Shown one piece after another: positions 26,070 to 34,467 of a stretch of DNA of 64,000 nucleotides. The stretch is from Alistipes communis. Its GTDB lineage: Bacteria; Bacteroidota; Bacteroidia; Bacteroidales; Rikenellaceae. A model generated the notes under the pieces. It was not told the DNA's origin. It worked only from the letters and a program-made list of their open reading frames with translations, and made no database searches. Each line of letters begins with the position of its first letter. The stretch's first letter is position 1. Where the stretch lies: assembly GCF_006542665.1 (NCBI RefSeq), contig NZ_AP019735.1, positions 2,728,001 to 2,792,000 of the forward strand. The letters run 5' to 3'. A program made the translations under genes and the position numbers.

Positions 26070-26442
26070 CTGCTAATAAATTTGGTTCTACGTTCGCCTT
26101 GCATCTTTGCGGGGACAAGCCTCCGCTTAGATAGGCTTCGCCTCGGCAAAACCCAAATAAATTTGGTTCTGCCCTCGGCTTGCACACTTTGCGGAGGACA
26201 AGCCTCCGCTTAGATAGGCTGCGCTTCGGCAAAATGCAAACAAGTTTGCTTTTGCGCTCGGCTTGCACACTTTGCGGAGGACAAGCCTCCGCTTAGATAG
26301 GCTTCGCCTCGGCAAAATGCAAACAAGTTTGCTTTTGCTCTCGGCTTGCACACTTTGCGGAGGACAAGCCTCCGCTTAGATAGGCTTCGCCTCGGCAAAA
26401 TGCAAACAAGTTTGCTTTTGCTCTCGGCTTGCACTATCTTTG
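26070..26442 (+). repeat. 83-bp tandem repeat array ending in a promoter
   Basis: Four units with period 82-83 bp (TTTGCGG starts at 26106, 26188, 26271 and 26354) plus a partial unit at 26070-26105. Each unit carries three inverted repeats: GCGGAGG/CCTCCGC, AGGC/GCCT and CAAAC/GTTTG. Each ends in GCTCGGCTTGCAC (slightly diverged in the first two). Only after the last unit does a full -7 box follow (TATCTTTG, 26435-26442), where the internal units have ACACTTTG. The first two units are more diverged than the last two, which are nearly identical. Confidence 0.92.
26411..26442 (+). promoter_or_regulatory. proC promoter at the end of the repeat array
   Basis: TTTG (26411-26414), 20-nt spacer, TATCTTTG (26435-26442): a near-ideal Bacteroidota promoter; proC starts at 26479. 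The -33 part lies inside the last repeat unit, so the repeat supplies half of the promoter. Confidence 0.8.
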
Positions 26443-26478
26443 TTTCGAAAAGCCGTTGTTTTTTAAAACGAATTGAAA

Positions 26479-27270
26479 ATGAAGATCGCTATTTTGGGCG
26501 CAGGCAACATGGGCAGCGCCATTGCCTGCGGGTTGGTTCGCAGCGGAAAGTTCCAGGCCGAAGAGATCGTTTGTACGGCACGTACCGAGACGACGCTCGA
26601 ACGTTTGCGCACACAGTGCCCGGGTGTGCGGACGACGACCGACAACGCTGCGGCCGTGCGGGATGCCGCGGTCGTAATGCTGGCCGTCAAGCCGTGGCTT
26701 ACCGAAGCGTTGATCCGTGAAATCCGACGGGAGATCGATCCCGACCGGCAGTCGGTGGTTTCGGTGGCGGCCGGTGTTTCGCTGGCGCAGCTCGCCGAGT
26801 GGATGACGGCCGACAGCGCGGTGCGACCGGCGTTGTTCCGCGTGATTCCCAACACGGCGATCGCCGTGCGGCAGAGCATGACCTTCGTCGCTGCACGGGG
26901 GGCGGACGAGGCTTGTACGGAGCGGGTGTTGGGAATCTTCCGCGAACTGGGCGAGGCGATGCTCGTCGACGAGCCGATGTTGGAGACCGGAATGATCCTC
27001 GCCTCGTGCGGAATCGCCTTCGCTCTGCGCTATGTGCGGGCGTCGGTCGAAGGAGGAGTGGAACTGGGTTGCCCGGCAGGGCAGGCGACGCATATCGTCG
27101 CCGCGACGCTCCGCGGTGCGGCCGAACTGCTGTTGCAGCGGGGCGAACATCCCGAAGCCGAGATCGACCGCGTGACCACGCCGGGAGGGATCACCGTCCG
27201 CGGTCTGAACGAAATGGAGCAGGCCGGATTTTCGGCAGCCGTGATCCGCGGGTTGAAGGCCTGCAAATAG
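26479..27270 (+). CDS. proC: Pyrroline-5-carboxylate reductase
   Basis: 263 residues from ATG 26479 (an in-frame TTG two codons earlier is less likely). The Rossmann NADPH motif IAILGAGNMGSAIACG is at the N-terminus, with AVKPW and SVAAGVSLAQL following. The C-terminal dimerisation and active-site region has VTTPGGITVRGLNEMEQAGF, the family signature. It catalyses the last step of proline synthesis. It is a single-gene unit with its own promoter and a downstream hairpin. Confidence 0.95.
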   Translation: MKIAILGAGNMGSAIACGLVRSGKFQAEEIVCTARTETTLERLRTQCPGVRTTTDNAAAVRDAAVVMLAVKPWLTEALIREIRREIDPDRQSVVSVAAGVSLAQLAEWMTADSAVRPALFRVIPNTAIAVRQSMTFVAARGADEACTERVLGIFRELGEAMLVDEPMLETGMILASCGIAFALRYVRASVEGGVELGCPAGQATHIVAATLRGAAELLLQRGEHPEAEIDRVTTPGGITVRGLNEMEQAGFSAAVIRGLKACK

Positions 27271-27290
27271 GCGGAGGATGATCCAGCAAC

Positions 27291-27329
27291 GGGAAGCGTC
27301 CGGATCGATTTGCGATCCGGACGCTTCCC
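27291..27329. terminator. Bidirectional 17-bp hairpin between convergent genes
   Basis: GGGAAGCGTCCGGATCG (27291-27307) pairs perfectly with 27313-27329 around a 5-nt loop, between the stops of proC and the convergent dehydrogenase. No long T run on either side. Confidence 0.75.
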
Positions 27330-27346
27330 GTCTGTTGTTGAAAGGG

Positions 27347-28285
27347 TTATTTTTTCAGGTATGCTTCGATGTTGCGGGCGACGCAGCGCACGAGCGTGTC
27401 GATCGCTTCGCCCGTGGCCCATGCGTTGTGGGGCGAAGCGAGCAGACGGTAGGGGTCGCGCAGGGCGAGCAGCGGGTTGTCGGCCTTGACCGGCTCCGAC
27501 GAGAATACGTCGAGCGCGGCGCCGGCGATCCGGCCGTCGTCGAGCGCTTCGGCCAGCGCGGCTTCGTCGACGATGCCGCCGCGGGCGACGTTGACGAGCA
27601 GGGCCGAGGGTTTCATCCGGCGGAGCTGCTCGGCGCCGATCAACCCCCGCGTGTGAGCGTTGAGCGGACAGTGGATCGACACCACGTCGGCCCATGCGAG
27701 CAGTTCGTCGAGCGGAAGGGCGGGGTAGGCCTCCTCGCGTGCGACGCCCGACGTGGAGTGGTAGCTCACCTCGCAGCCGAAAGCCGCAGCCAGCCGCGCC
27801 ACTTCACGGCCGATCGCACCCAGCCCGATGACACCCCAACGGCGCCCGTGCAGCTGCCGGATCGGACGGTCGAAACAGAACAGGCGCGGCGAGCGGGCGT
27901 AACGGCCGCTCTTGAAAAATTCGTCGTAGTAGACCGATTCGCGCAGCAGGGCGATCGCCGCGCCGAGCGTCGTTTCGGCCACCGAATGCGTCGAGTAGCC
28001 TGCGGCATTGCGTACTTCGACGCCGTGTTCGGCCGCGGCGTCGAGATCGATGTTGTTCACGCCCGTCGCGGCTACGCAGATCAGCCGCAGGTGCGGCAGT
28101 TGCGCAATCGTTGCAGCGTCGAGCCGCACCTTGTTGGTGACGACGATTTCGGCGTCGGCGCAACGCACGGCCACCTCGTCGGGCGCAGTCATGTCGTAAC
28201 CGGTGTAGTCGCCCAGCGCCTTCACGGCCGAGAGGTCGCGCCCCGCGAGCGAATATTCGTCCAGAAAAACAATCTTCGGTTTCAT
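27347..28285 (-). CDS. D-2-hydroxyacid dehydrogenase
   Basis: 312 residues. NAD-binding motif WGVIGLGAIGREVARLA; catalytic Arg in NVARGGIVDEAAL, Glu in FSSEPV, and His in SPHNAWAT. The closest look is to glycerate/hydroxypyruvate-type enzymes, but the substrate is not determinable here. Last gene of a three-gene minus-strand unit (TatD-like, TcdA, this), 12 bp after tcdA. Confidence 0.88.
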   Translation of the reverse strand: MKPKIVFLDEYSLAGRDLSAVKALGDYTGYDMTAPDEVAVRCADAEIVVTNKVRLDAATIAQLPHLRLICVAATGVNNIDLDAAAEHGVEVRNAAGYSTHSVAETTLGAAIALLRESVYYDEFFKSGRYARSPRLFCFDRPIRQLHGRRWGVIGLGAIGREVARLAAAFGCEVSYHSTSGVAREEAYPALPLDELLAWADVVSIHCPLNAHTRGLIGAEQLRRMKPSALLVNVARGGIVDEAALAEALDDGRIAGAALDVFSSEPVKADNPLLALRDPYRLLASPHNAWATGEAIDTLVRCVARNIEAYLKK

Positions 28286-28297
28286 ATCTTTAACGGT

Positions 28298-29047
28298 TTA
28301 ATCGTTGCTTTCCCGTTTGCCGGAATCCTCCATTTCGCCCAGCAGGTCGCGCACCACGACCGATGCGCAGCCGATGCCGAAGAGCGCGGGCAGGTAGGAG
28401 ATCGTCCCCACGTTCGATTTCTTGTTCTGCTCCTCGCAGAGGATCATCGCCCCTTCGCGTGCAGGTTCGGCCGAAAAGACGGCGCGGAATCCGGTGCGGA
28501 TGCCGAGTTTGTGCAGACGTTTGCGCAGCATGTGCGCCAGCGGACAGTGGTGCGTGCGGCCGATGTCGGCGATCTCCATGCGCGTGGGATCGGTCTTCGC
28601 GCCGGCGCCCATCGAACTGACCAGCGGAATGCCGCGGTCGAGGCAGCCCTTGATGAGCGCCAACTTCGGCGAGAGGGTGTCGATCGCATCCACCGCATAA
28701 TCGTAGGGCGCGGCGTCGAGCAGCCGGTCGGTCTCTTCGTCCCTGATGTATTTCTCGATGACGGTGAGCTGCAAATCGGGGTTGATGTCGCGCAGCCGCT
28801 CGGCGAGAACTTCGGCCTTGGGGCGTCCGACCGTCGAATGCAGTGCGACCAGCTGCCGGTTGATATTGGTTTCGGCCACACGGTCGGCGTCGGCGATCGT
28901 GAGGCGGCCCGCACCGGCGCGTACGATCATCTCGGCGGCGTAGGCCCCCACGCCGCCTAGTCCCACCACCAGTACGTGCGCACTGCGCAACCGTCCGAGT
29001 TTTTCGTCGCCCAGCAGCAGCCGGGTTCGTTCCGTCCATCGTTCCAT
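28298..29047 (-). CDS. tcdA: tRNA threonylcarbamoyladenosine dehydratase (TcdA/CsdL)
   Basis: 249 residues. ThiF/E1-like fold: VLVVGLGGVGAYAAEMIVRA nucleotide-binding loop, DADRVAETNINRQL, and DAIDTLSPK. The C-terminal region (RTHHCPLAHMLRKRL, VGTISYLPALFG) is typical of TcdA, which uses ATP to cyclise t6A at position 37 of tRNAs to ct6A. It starts 3 bp after the TatD-like gene. Confidence 0.92.
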   Translation of the reverse strand: MERWTERTRLLLGDEKLGRLRSAHVLVVGLGGVGAYAAEMIVRAGAGRLTIADADRVAETNINRQLVALHSTVGRPKAEVLAERLRDINPDLQLTVIEKYIRDEETDRLLDAAPYDYAVDAIDTLSPKLALIKGCLDRGIPLVSSMGAGAKTDPTRMEIADIGRTHHCPLAHMLRKRLHKLGIRTGFRAVFSAEPAREGAMILCEEQNKKSNVGTISYLPALFGIGCASVVVRDLLGEMEDSGKRESND

Positions 29048-29050
29048 CGC

Positions 29051-29629
29051 TCAGGAGAAAATATGCAGGTAGTTGTTGTAAATCGTCTCTTTGAGCCGGT
29101 CGAGCGGCATTCCCAGCAATCGGGCCGCCGTTGCGTAGACCGACTCGATCGTCGCGGGAGCGTCGTCGGTTTCGAGGAAAAGCCGCTGCGTCGGGATGCT
29201 CCCGAGTGCCCGTACGGTGCGCGGCGAACGCAGCGAGCGGGGACCGAAGGAGAGGTAGTAGCCTGCGGCGACGGCGCGTGCGGCCTGTTCGGGCGAACCG
29301 ATGAACCCGTGGAAGATGACGGCCCGCAGGCGGAACTGTTTGAGCAGCCGCATCGTCTCCTCGAATGCCTTCACGCAGTGCAGTACGACGGGTTTTCCGG
29401 CCGCCTCGGCCAGTCGCAGCTGCCCTTCGAAAATCCGCAGTTGCGCCTCGCGGTCGGGACGCAGGTAGTCGAGACCGATCTCGCCGACGATCTGTGCCGG
29501 GCCGACATGCTCCCGCACGGTCGCAAGATCGCCTTCGGCAGCCTCCCACGGATGTATCCCGACGCTCGCGGGCTCGATGCCGTGTCCGGTCGGACGGTGG
29601 GTGTGGATATTGACGAACGGTGTTTCCAT
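29051..29629 (-). CDS. TatD-family metal-dependent hydrolase (short form)
   Basis: 192 residues, shorter than canonical TatD (~260). Metal ligands visible are NIHTH, the Glu of VGEIGLDYL, LHCVKAFEE, IFHGF and the Asp of LETDDAP. The family includes 3'-5' DNases; this short Bacteroidales form has unknown substrate. It begins the unit with tcdA; TACCTTTG on the minus strand (29642-29635) is a -7 box only 6 nt before the ATG, implying a nearly leaderless mRNA or another promoter. Confidence 0.82.
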   Translation of the reverse strand: METPFVNIHTHRPTGHGIEPASVGIHPWEAAEGDLATVREHVGPAQIVGEIGLDYLRPDREAQLRIFEGQLRLAEAAGKPVVLHCVKAFEETMRLLKQFRLRAVIFHGFIGSPEQAARAVAAGYYLSFGPRSLRSPRTVRALGSIPTQRLFLETDDAPATIESVYATAARLLGMPLDRLKETIYNNYLHIFS

Positions 29630-29805
29630 CGGTGCAAAGGTAGGAATTTTCGGGCTGTTTTCCGTTTTTTTCGGGACGGCCGAAAAATATTTGAAAAAAT
29701 CTTAAATAAATAGGTAAAAAATCGTATCTTCGCGCACGGAAAATCAATGTTATAAAACTAACAGAAACTTTTCATAATTATCACACTAATCAAACACTTT
29801 TACAC

Positions 29806-31161
29806 ATGTCGAAAATCATTAAACTGAACAAAGGTCTCGACATCAAACTCGAAGGTCAGGCGGCCTCCGTGGTGGTCAACGCCCCGTTGGCCGACACGTA
29901 TGCCGTTTCGCCGCTCGATTTTGAAGGTGTAACTCCGAAGTTGCTGGTGAAAGCAGGAGATCAGGTGAAAGCGGGTACTCCGTTGTTCTTCAACAAGTAC
30001 AACGAGCGCGTGCTGTTCACCTCTCCCGTGAGCGGAACGGTCGAGGCGGTCAATCGCGGCGAGAAGCGCAAGGTGCTCTCCGTGACCGTCAAGCCCGATG
30101 CCGAACAGCAATACGAGGAGTTTGCGATTCCCGATCTATCGAGTGCGACCCGCGACCAGATCGTCGGACTTTTGTTGAAGGCCGGCCTGTGGACGATGAT
30201 TATTCAGCGCCCCTACGGTATTATCGCCGATCCCGACGATGCGCCCAAAGCGATTTTCGTTTCGGCATTCGACTCGGCGCCGCTGGCGCCGGACTACAAC
30301 TTCGCGCTCGCGGGCGAAAAGGCCGCCTTGCAGCGGGGCGTGGAGGTATTGAAGAAACTCACGGCAGGCAAAGTGCACGTTTCGTTCCGTGCGGGTGCCG
30401 AAGGCGAAGCCGCTACGCTCGAAGGCGTCGAGTTGCACGCCTTTGCCGGCAAACATCCCGCGGGCAACGTCGGCGTGCAGATCCACCACATCGATCCCGT
30501 GAACAAGGGCGAGGTGGTCTGGACGGTCAACGTGCAGGATCTGGCCACGATCGGCCGTTTCTTCTCGACGGGCAAGGTCGATCGCTCGAAGGTGATCGCC
30601 GTGACCGGTTCGGAAGTGGCCCAGCCGCAGTACTGCCGCATCATCGACGGCGCCTCGATCCGTTCGATCGTCGGCGGGAACATCAAACCGCAGGCCGAAG
30701 GGGAGAGCATCCGCTACATTTCGGGCAATGTGCTTACGGGCGTCAAGACCTCGCTCGACGGCCATATCGGGTACTATGCGCATCAGTTGACGCTGATTCC
30801 CGAGGGCGACAAGTACGAGTTGCTGGGTTGGGCGATGCCCCGCTGCAACAAATTCTCCGTGTCGCGCGCCTATTTCTCGTGGCTCTGCCCCAAGAAGCGT
30901 TACAACCTCGACACCAATCTCAACGGCGGCGAGCGTCCGTTCGTCGTGACGGGCCTCTACGAGCAGTACCTGCCGATGGACATCTATCCGATGCACCTGC
31001 TCAAAGCGACGCTCGCGGGCGACATCGAGAAGATGGAGAACCTCGGTATCTACGAGGTCGTGGAGGAGGATTTCGCGCTCTGCGAGTTCGTCGATCCGTC
31101 GAAGACCGAGATGCAGCAGATCATCCGCGACGGTATTAACTTAATGATCAAGGAGGCTTAA
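29806..31161 (+). CDS. nqrA: Na+-translocating NADH:quinone reductase subunit A
   Basis: 451 residues, family length. KIIKLNKGLDIKLEGQA and KLLVKAGDQVKAGTPLF with FTSPVSGTVEAVNRGEKRK form the lipoyl/barrel-sandwich-like N-terminal part. No transmembrane helices; NqrA is the peripheral cytoplasmic subunit near the quinone site. First gene of nqrABCDEF, with 2-30 bp spacing and one overlap throughout. A TATCTTCG sequence at 29725-29732 is a possible -7 box. Confidence 0.96.
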   Translation: MSKIIKLNKGLDIKLEGQAASVVVNAPLADTYAVSPLDFEGVTPKLLVKAGDQVKAGTPLFFNKYNERVLFTSPVSGTVEAVNRGEKRKVLSVTVKPDAEQQYEEFAIPDLSSATRDQIVGLLLKAGLWTMIIQRPYGIIADPDDAPKAIFVSAFDSAPLAPDYNFALAGEKAALQRGVEVLKKLTAGKVHVSFRAGAEGEAATLEGVELHAFAGKHPAGNVGVQIHHIDPVNKGEVVWTVNVQDLATIGRFFSTGKVDRSKVIAVTGSEVAQPQYCRIIDGASIRSIVGGNIKPQAEGESIRYISGNVLTGVKTSLDGHIGYYAHQLTLIPEGDKYELLGWAMPRCNKFSVSRAYFSWLCPKKRYNLDTNLNGGERPFVVTGLYEQYLPMDIYPMHLLKATLAGDIEKMENLGIYEVVEEDFALCEFVDPSKTEMQQIIRDGINLMIKEA

Positions 31162-31163
31162 CG

Positions 31164-32279
31164 ATGAGCGGATTAAGAAATTTAGTAGACAAGTTGAAGC
31201 CGACCTTCTCCGAAGGCGGCAAACTCTCGTTCCTCGCATCGACCTTCGATGCGTTCGAGACGTTCCTTTTCGTACCGAACACCACGACGCAGAAGGGTGC
31301 GCACATCCGTGACTGCAACGACATGAAGCGCACGATGATCGTCGTGGTCGTCGCGTTGCTTCCGGCCCTGCTGTTCGGCATGTACAACACGGGTTATCAG
31401 GTGGGCATGACGGGCTGGGCAGCTTTCTGGTTCGGATTCCTGCAAGTGCTGCCGATGATCGTCGTGTCGTACGTCGTGGGTCTGGGCATCGAGTTCGCCT
31501 TCGCGCAGGCGCGCGGCCACGAAGTCAACGAGGGCTTCCTCGTTTCGGGCCTGTTGATCCCGATGGTGATGCCCGTGGGGACGCCGCTGTGGATGATCGC
31601 GCTGGGTACGGCCTTCGCCGTGGTCTTCGGCAAGGAGGTCTTCGGCGGTACGGGCATGAACGTATTCAACCCCGCGCTGCTGGCGCGCGCCTTCGTCTTC
31701 TTCGCCTACACCCCGCAGATGTCGGGTGAAAAGGTGTGGTTCGCCGTCGACAGCGTGTCGGGGGCTACGGCGCTCGAACAGCTCTCGACGACGGGTGCGA
31801 TGAGCTATTCGAATCTGGACGCCTTCCTCGGCTTCATCCCGGGCTGCGTGGGCGAGACCTCGACGCTGGCGATTCTCATCGGCGCTGCGATCCTGCTCTT
31901 CACGGGTATCGCTTCGTGGCGCACGATGCTCTCGGTCTTCGCGGGCGGCTGGCTCATGGGCCTGCTCTTCAATGCGGTGGGCGCCAACGCTTACTGCGAG
32001 ATTCCCGCATGGCAGCACCTGATCGTGGGCGGTTTCGCCTTCGGTGCCGTCTTCATGGCCACCGATCCCGTCACTTCGGCACAGACCAACGCCGGCAAGT
32101 ACATCGTCGGCCTGATGACGGGTGCGCTGGCCGTGATGATCCGTGTGGTGAACCCTGCTTATCCCGAGGGAATGATGCTTTCGATCCTCTTTATGAACGC
32201 GCTGGCGCCGCTGGTGGACTACTTCGTGGTCGAGCGGAACATCGCGCGTCGTAAGAACCGTGTCAAACTTGCAAAATAG
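31164..32279 (+). CDS. nqrB: Na+-translocating NADH:quinone reductase subunit B
   Basis: 371 residues, a polytopic membrane protein of the NqrB/RnfD family. DSVSGATALEQL contains the flavinylation motif; T202 is expected to bear covalent FMN. The N-terminal stretch FETFLFVPNTTTQKGAHIRD is typical of NqrB, as is GKEVFGGTGMNVFNPALLAR. Contributes to Na+ translocation and the riboflavin/FMN electron path. Confidence 0.96.
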   Translation: MSGLRNLVDKLKPTFSEGGKLSFLASTFDAFETFLFVPNTTTQKGAHIRDCNDMKRTMIVVVVALLPALLFGMYNTGYQVGMTGWAAFWFGFLQVLPMIVVSYVVGLGIEFAFAQARGHEVNEGFLVSGLLIPMVMPVGTPLWMIALGTAFAVVFGKEVFGGTGMNVFNPALLARAFVFFAYTPQMSGEKVWFAVDSVSGATALEQLSTTGAMSYSNLDAFLGFIPGCVGETSTLAILIGAAILLFTGIASWRTMLSVFAGGWLMGLLFNAVGANAYCEIPAWQHLIVGGFAFGAVFMATDPVTSAQTNAGKYIVGLMTGALAVMIRVVNPAYPEGMMLSILFMNALAPLVDYFVVERNIARRKNRVKLAK

Positions 32280-32289
32280 GGAGTGAATT

Positions 32290-33180
32290 ATGGCAACCAA
32301 GAAATTCAAATGTAAAGTCTGCGGCTATATCCACGAAGGCGATGCTGCACCGGCCAAATGTCCCGTTTGCGGCGCACCGGCTTCGGAGTTCGAAGAGATC
32401 GTCGAGGCAGGTGCCGGAGATGCAGGCGCGAAGAAGGGCGGGCTGTTCTCGGACAAGAACTCCAACGCCTATATCATCCTCTACTCGACCGTGATGGTCG
32501 TCATCGTCGCCGTTCTGCTGTCGCTGGCCGCCTTGTCGTTGCAGAAACGCCAGTACGCAAACGAATTGGGCGAGAAGAAGAACAATATCCTGCAATCGCT
32601 GGGTGTTCCGGACGGCGACTTCGACGCGATGGTCAAGGCCTATGTGGTCGACGCGGCCGGCAACAAGACGGAAAAGCCCGCCGAGGAGGTCTTCGACATG
32701 ATGAAGACGAACAAGGACCTGCGAGCCGATTACGAACGGAAGACGCTGATCCTCTTCGAGGCCACCGACGGCCGCGTGATCATCCCGCTCATCGGCAAGG
32801 GGCTGTGGGACGACATCTGGGGCTATATCGCGCTCGAAAAGGATATGAATACCGTGTCGGGCATCGTGATGGCCCACAAGAGCGAAACGCCGGGCCTGGG
32901 GGCCGAGATCGCCACGCCGGCGCATCAGGCGCTCTACAGGGGCAAGACGCTCTTCGAGAAGGGCGATTTCGTCTCGATCACCCTGCGTAAAGGCGGCGCC
33001 AAAGATCCGGCCCACGAGGTGGACGCCGTGACCGGCGGTACCAAAACTTCGGACGGCGTGACAGCCATGTTGCGCGACAACCTGAGCGAATATCTTCCCT
33101 TCTTCGAGAAGGCACGGACCGCCGCTTCGGCAGCCGGTGCGGAGGAGTCTAACGATCAAAAAGTAGAAAGCAATGAGTAA
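32290..33180 (+). CDS. nqrC: NqrC with an N-terminal rubredoxin-like domain
   Basis: 296 residues. Residues 1-~40 form a rubrerythrin-type rubredoxin knuckle: CKVCGYIHEG (C8, C11) and CPVCGAP (C24, C27). A linker and one transmembrane helix (AYIILYSTVMVVIVAVLLSL) follow, then a normal periplasmic NqrC domain with GLWDDIWGYIAL, ETPGLGAEI and the flavinylation motif DAVTGGTKTSDG, where T251 should carry FMN. Classic NqrC starts just before the helix, so the Cys domain is an added cytoplasmic module that could bind Fe or Zn. Its electron-transfer role is inferred. The stop overlaps the nqrD start by 8 bp. Confidence 0.92.
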   Translation: MATKKFKCKVCGYIHEGDAAPAKCPVCGAPASEFEEIVEAGAGDAGAKKGGLFSDKNSNAYIILYSTVMVVIVAVLLSLAALSLQKRQYANELGEKKNNILQSLGVPDGDFDAMVKAYVVDAAGNKTEKPAEEVFDMMKTNKDLRADYERKTLILFEATDGRVIIPLIGKGLWDDIWGYIALEKDMNTVSGIVMAHKSETPGLGAEIATPAHQALYRGKTLFEKGDFVSITLRKGGAKDPAHEVDAVTGGTKTSDGVTAMLRDNLSEYLPFFEKARTAASAAGAEESNDQKVESNE

Positions 33181-33829
33181 TAAGGAAAAAGAGCCTCTGT
33201 TTTCGGCTAAGAACATGAAGTACCTGACCGGCCCGTTCGGCAAGAACAATCCGGTGATCGTACAGATCCTCGGTATCTGCTCGGCGCTGGCGGTTACCGT
33301 CCAGTTGAAACCCGCCATCGTCATGGCGCTTTCGGTGACGGTCGTGACGGCATTCTCGAATCTGGTGATGTCGCTGCTGCGCAAGGGTATTCCGGCGCGT
33401 ATCCGCATCATCGTCCAGCTGGTAGTGATCGCCGCGCTGGTGATCCTCGTCGATCAGGTACTCAAAGCGTATGTCTACGAAGTATCCAAACAGCTGTCGG
33501 TCTACGTCGGCCTGATTATCACCAACTGTATCATCATGGGCCGCGTCGAGGCTTTCGCGCTGGGCAACGAGCCCTGGCCGTCGTTCCTCGACGGTATCGG
33601 CAACGGTCTGGGCTACGGTATGATTCTGGTGACGGTCGCCTTCTTCCGCGAGTTGCTGGGATCGGGTTCGCTGCTGGGATTCCGCATCGTTCCCGAAAGC
33701 TGGTACATCGCAAACGGCGGCGCCTACTCGAACATGGGCCTGATGCTCTTCCCGCCCATGGCCCTCATCATCGTGGGGTGCATCATCTGGATTCACCGCT
33801 CTTACAACAAGGATTTACAGGAAAAGTAG
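33173..33829 (+). CDS. nqrD: Na+-translocating NADH:quinone reductase subunit D
   Basis: 218 residues, hydrophobic throughout; NqrD/RnfE family with KNNPVIVQILGICSALAVTV at the N-terminus and TNCIIMGRVEAFA, whose Cys belongs to the conserved membrane-embedded iron site shared with NqrE. Overlaps nqrC, indicating translational coupling. Confidence 0.95.
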   Translation: MSNKEKEPLFSAKNMKYLTGPFGKNNPVIVQILGICSALAVTVQLKPAIVMALSVTVVTAFSNLVMSLLRKGIPARIRIIVQLVVIAALVILVDQVLKAYVYEVSKQLSVYVGLIITNCIIMGRVEAFALGNEPWPSFLDGIGNGLGYGMILVTVAFFRELLGSGSLLGFRIVPESWYIANGGAYSNMGLMLFPPMALIIVGCIIWIHRSYNKDLQEK

Positions 33830-33839
33830 CAGGTAGCGT

Positions 33840-34448
33840 ATGGAAACTCTGAATCTTTTTATCCGGTCGATCTTCATCGACAACATGGTCTTCGCCTTCT
33901 TCTTCGGCATGTGTTCCTACATCGCCGTGTCGAAGAGCGTCAAGACCGCATTGGGACTGGGTGCCGCCGTTACCTTCGTGATGGTGATGACCGTTCCGCT
34001 GAACTATCTTCTCAACGAGTACGTCCTCAAAGCCAACGCGCTGGTCGAAGGGATCGACCTGAGCTTCTTGTCCTTCATCGTCTTCATCGCCACGATCGCA
34101 TCGTTCACGCAGTTAGTGGAAATGGCCGTCGAGAAGTTCTCGCCGACGCTCTACAATCAGCTGGGTATCTTCCTGCCGCTGATCGCCGTGAACTGCGCCA
34201 TCATGGGCGGTTCGCTCTTCATGCAGCAGAAGGTCGACGCCGGTGCGATCGGCAACGTATGGCAGTCGATCGTCTACGGTCTGGGTTCGGGCATGGGCTG
34301 GTGGCTCGCCATCGTCATGATGGCCGCCATCCGCGAAAAGACCGCTTATTCGCACATCCCCGCCGCACTCAAAGGGCCCGGCATCGCCTTTATCATCACG
34401 GGTCTGATGGGTATCGCCTTCATGATTTTCAGCGGCATCAAGTTGTAA
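33840..34448 (+). CDS. nqrE: Na+-translocating NADH:quinone reductase subunit E
   Basis: 202 residues, about six membrane helices, NqrE/RnfA family. VFAFFFGMCSYIAVSKS and GIFLPLIAVNCAIMGGSLF contain the two Cys positions that with NqrD hold the intramembrane Fe centre. Starts 10 bp after nqrD. Confidence 0.95.
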   Translation: METLNLFIRSIFIDNMVFAFFFGMCSYIAVSKSVKTALGLGAAVTFVMVMTVPLNYLLNEYVLKANALVEGIDLSFLSFIVFIATIASFTQLVEMAVEKFSPTLYNQLGIFLPLIAVNCAIMGGSLFMQQKVDAGAIGNVWQSIVYGLGSGMGWWLAIVMMAAIREKTAYSHIPAALKGPGIAFIITGLMGIAFMIFSGIKL

Positions 34449-34467
34449 CTGTTAAAGATTAAGTAAG

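Noticed and set aside
26127..26434. Two overlapping 74-codon frames in the 83-bp repeat
   Set aside because: They merely translate the tandem repeat (the same peptide repeats every 83 bp); no start signal, and the array is better explained as non-coding.
26070..26442. CRISPR array
   Set aside because: Whole 83-bp units are repeated with no unique spacers, and no cas genes lie nearby.
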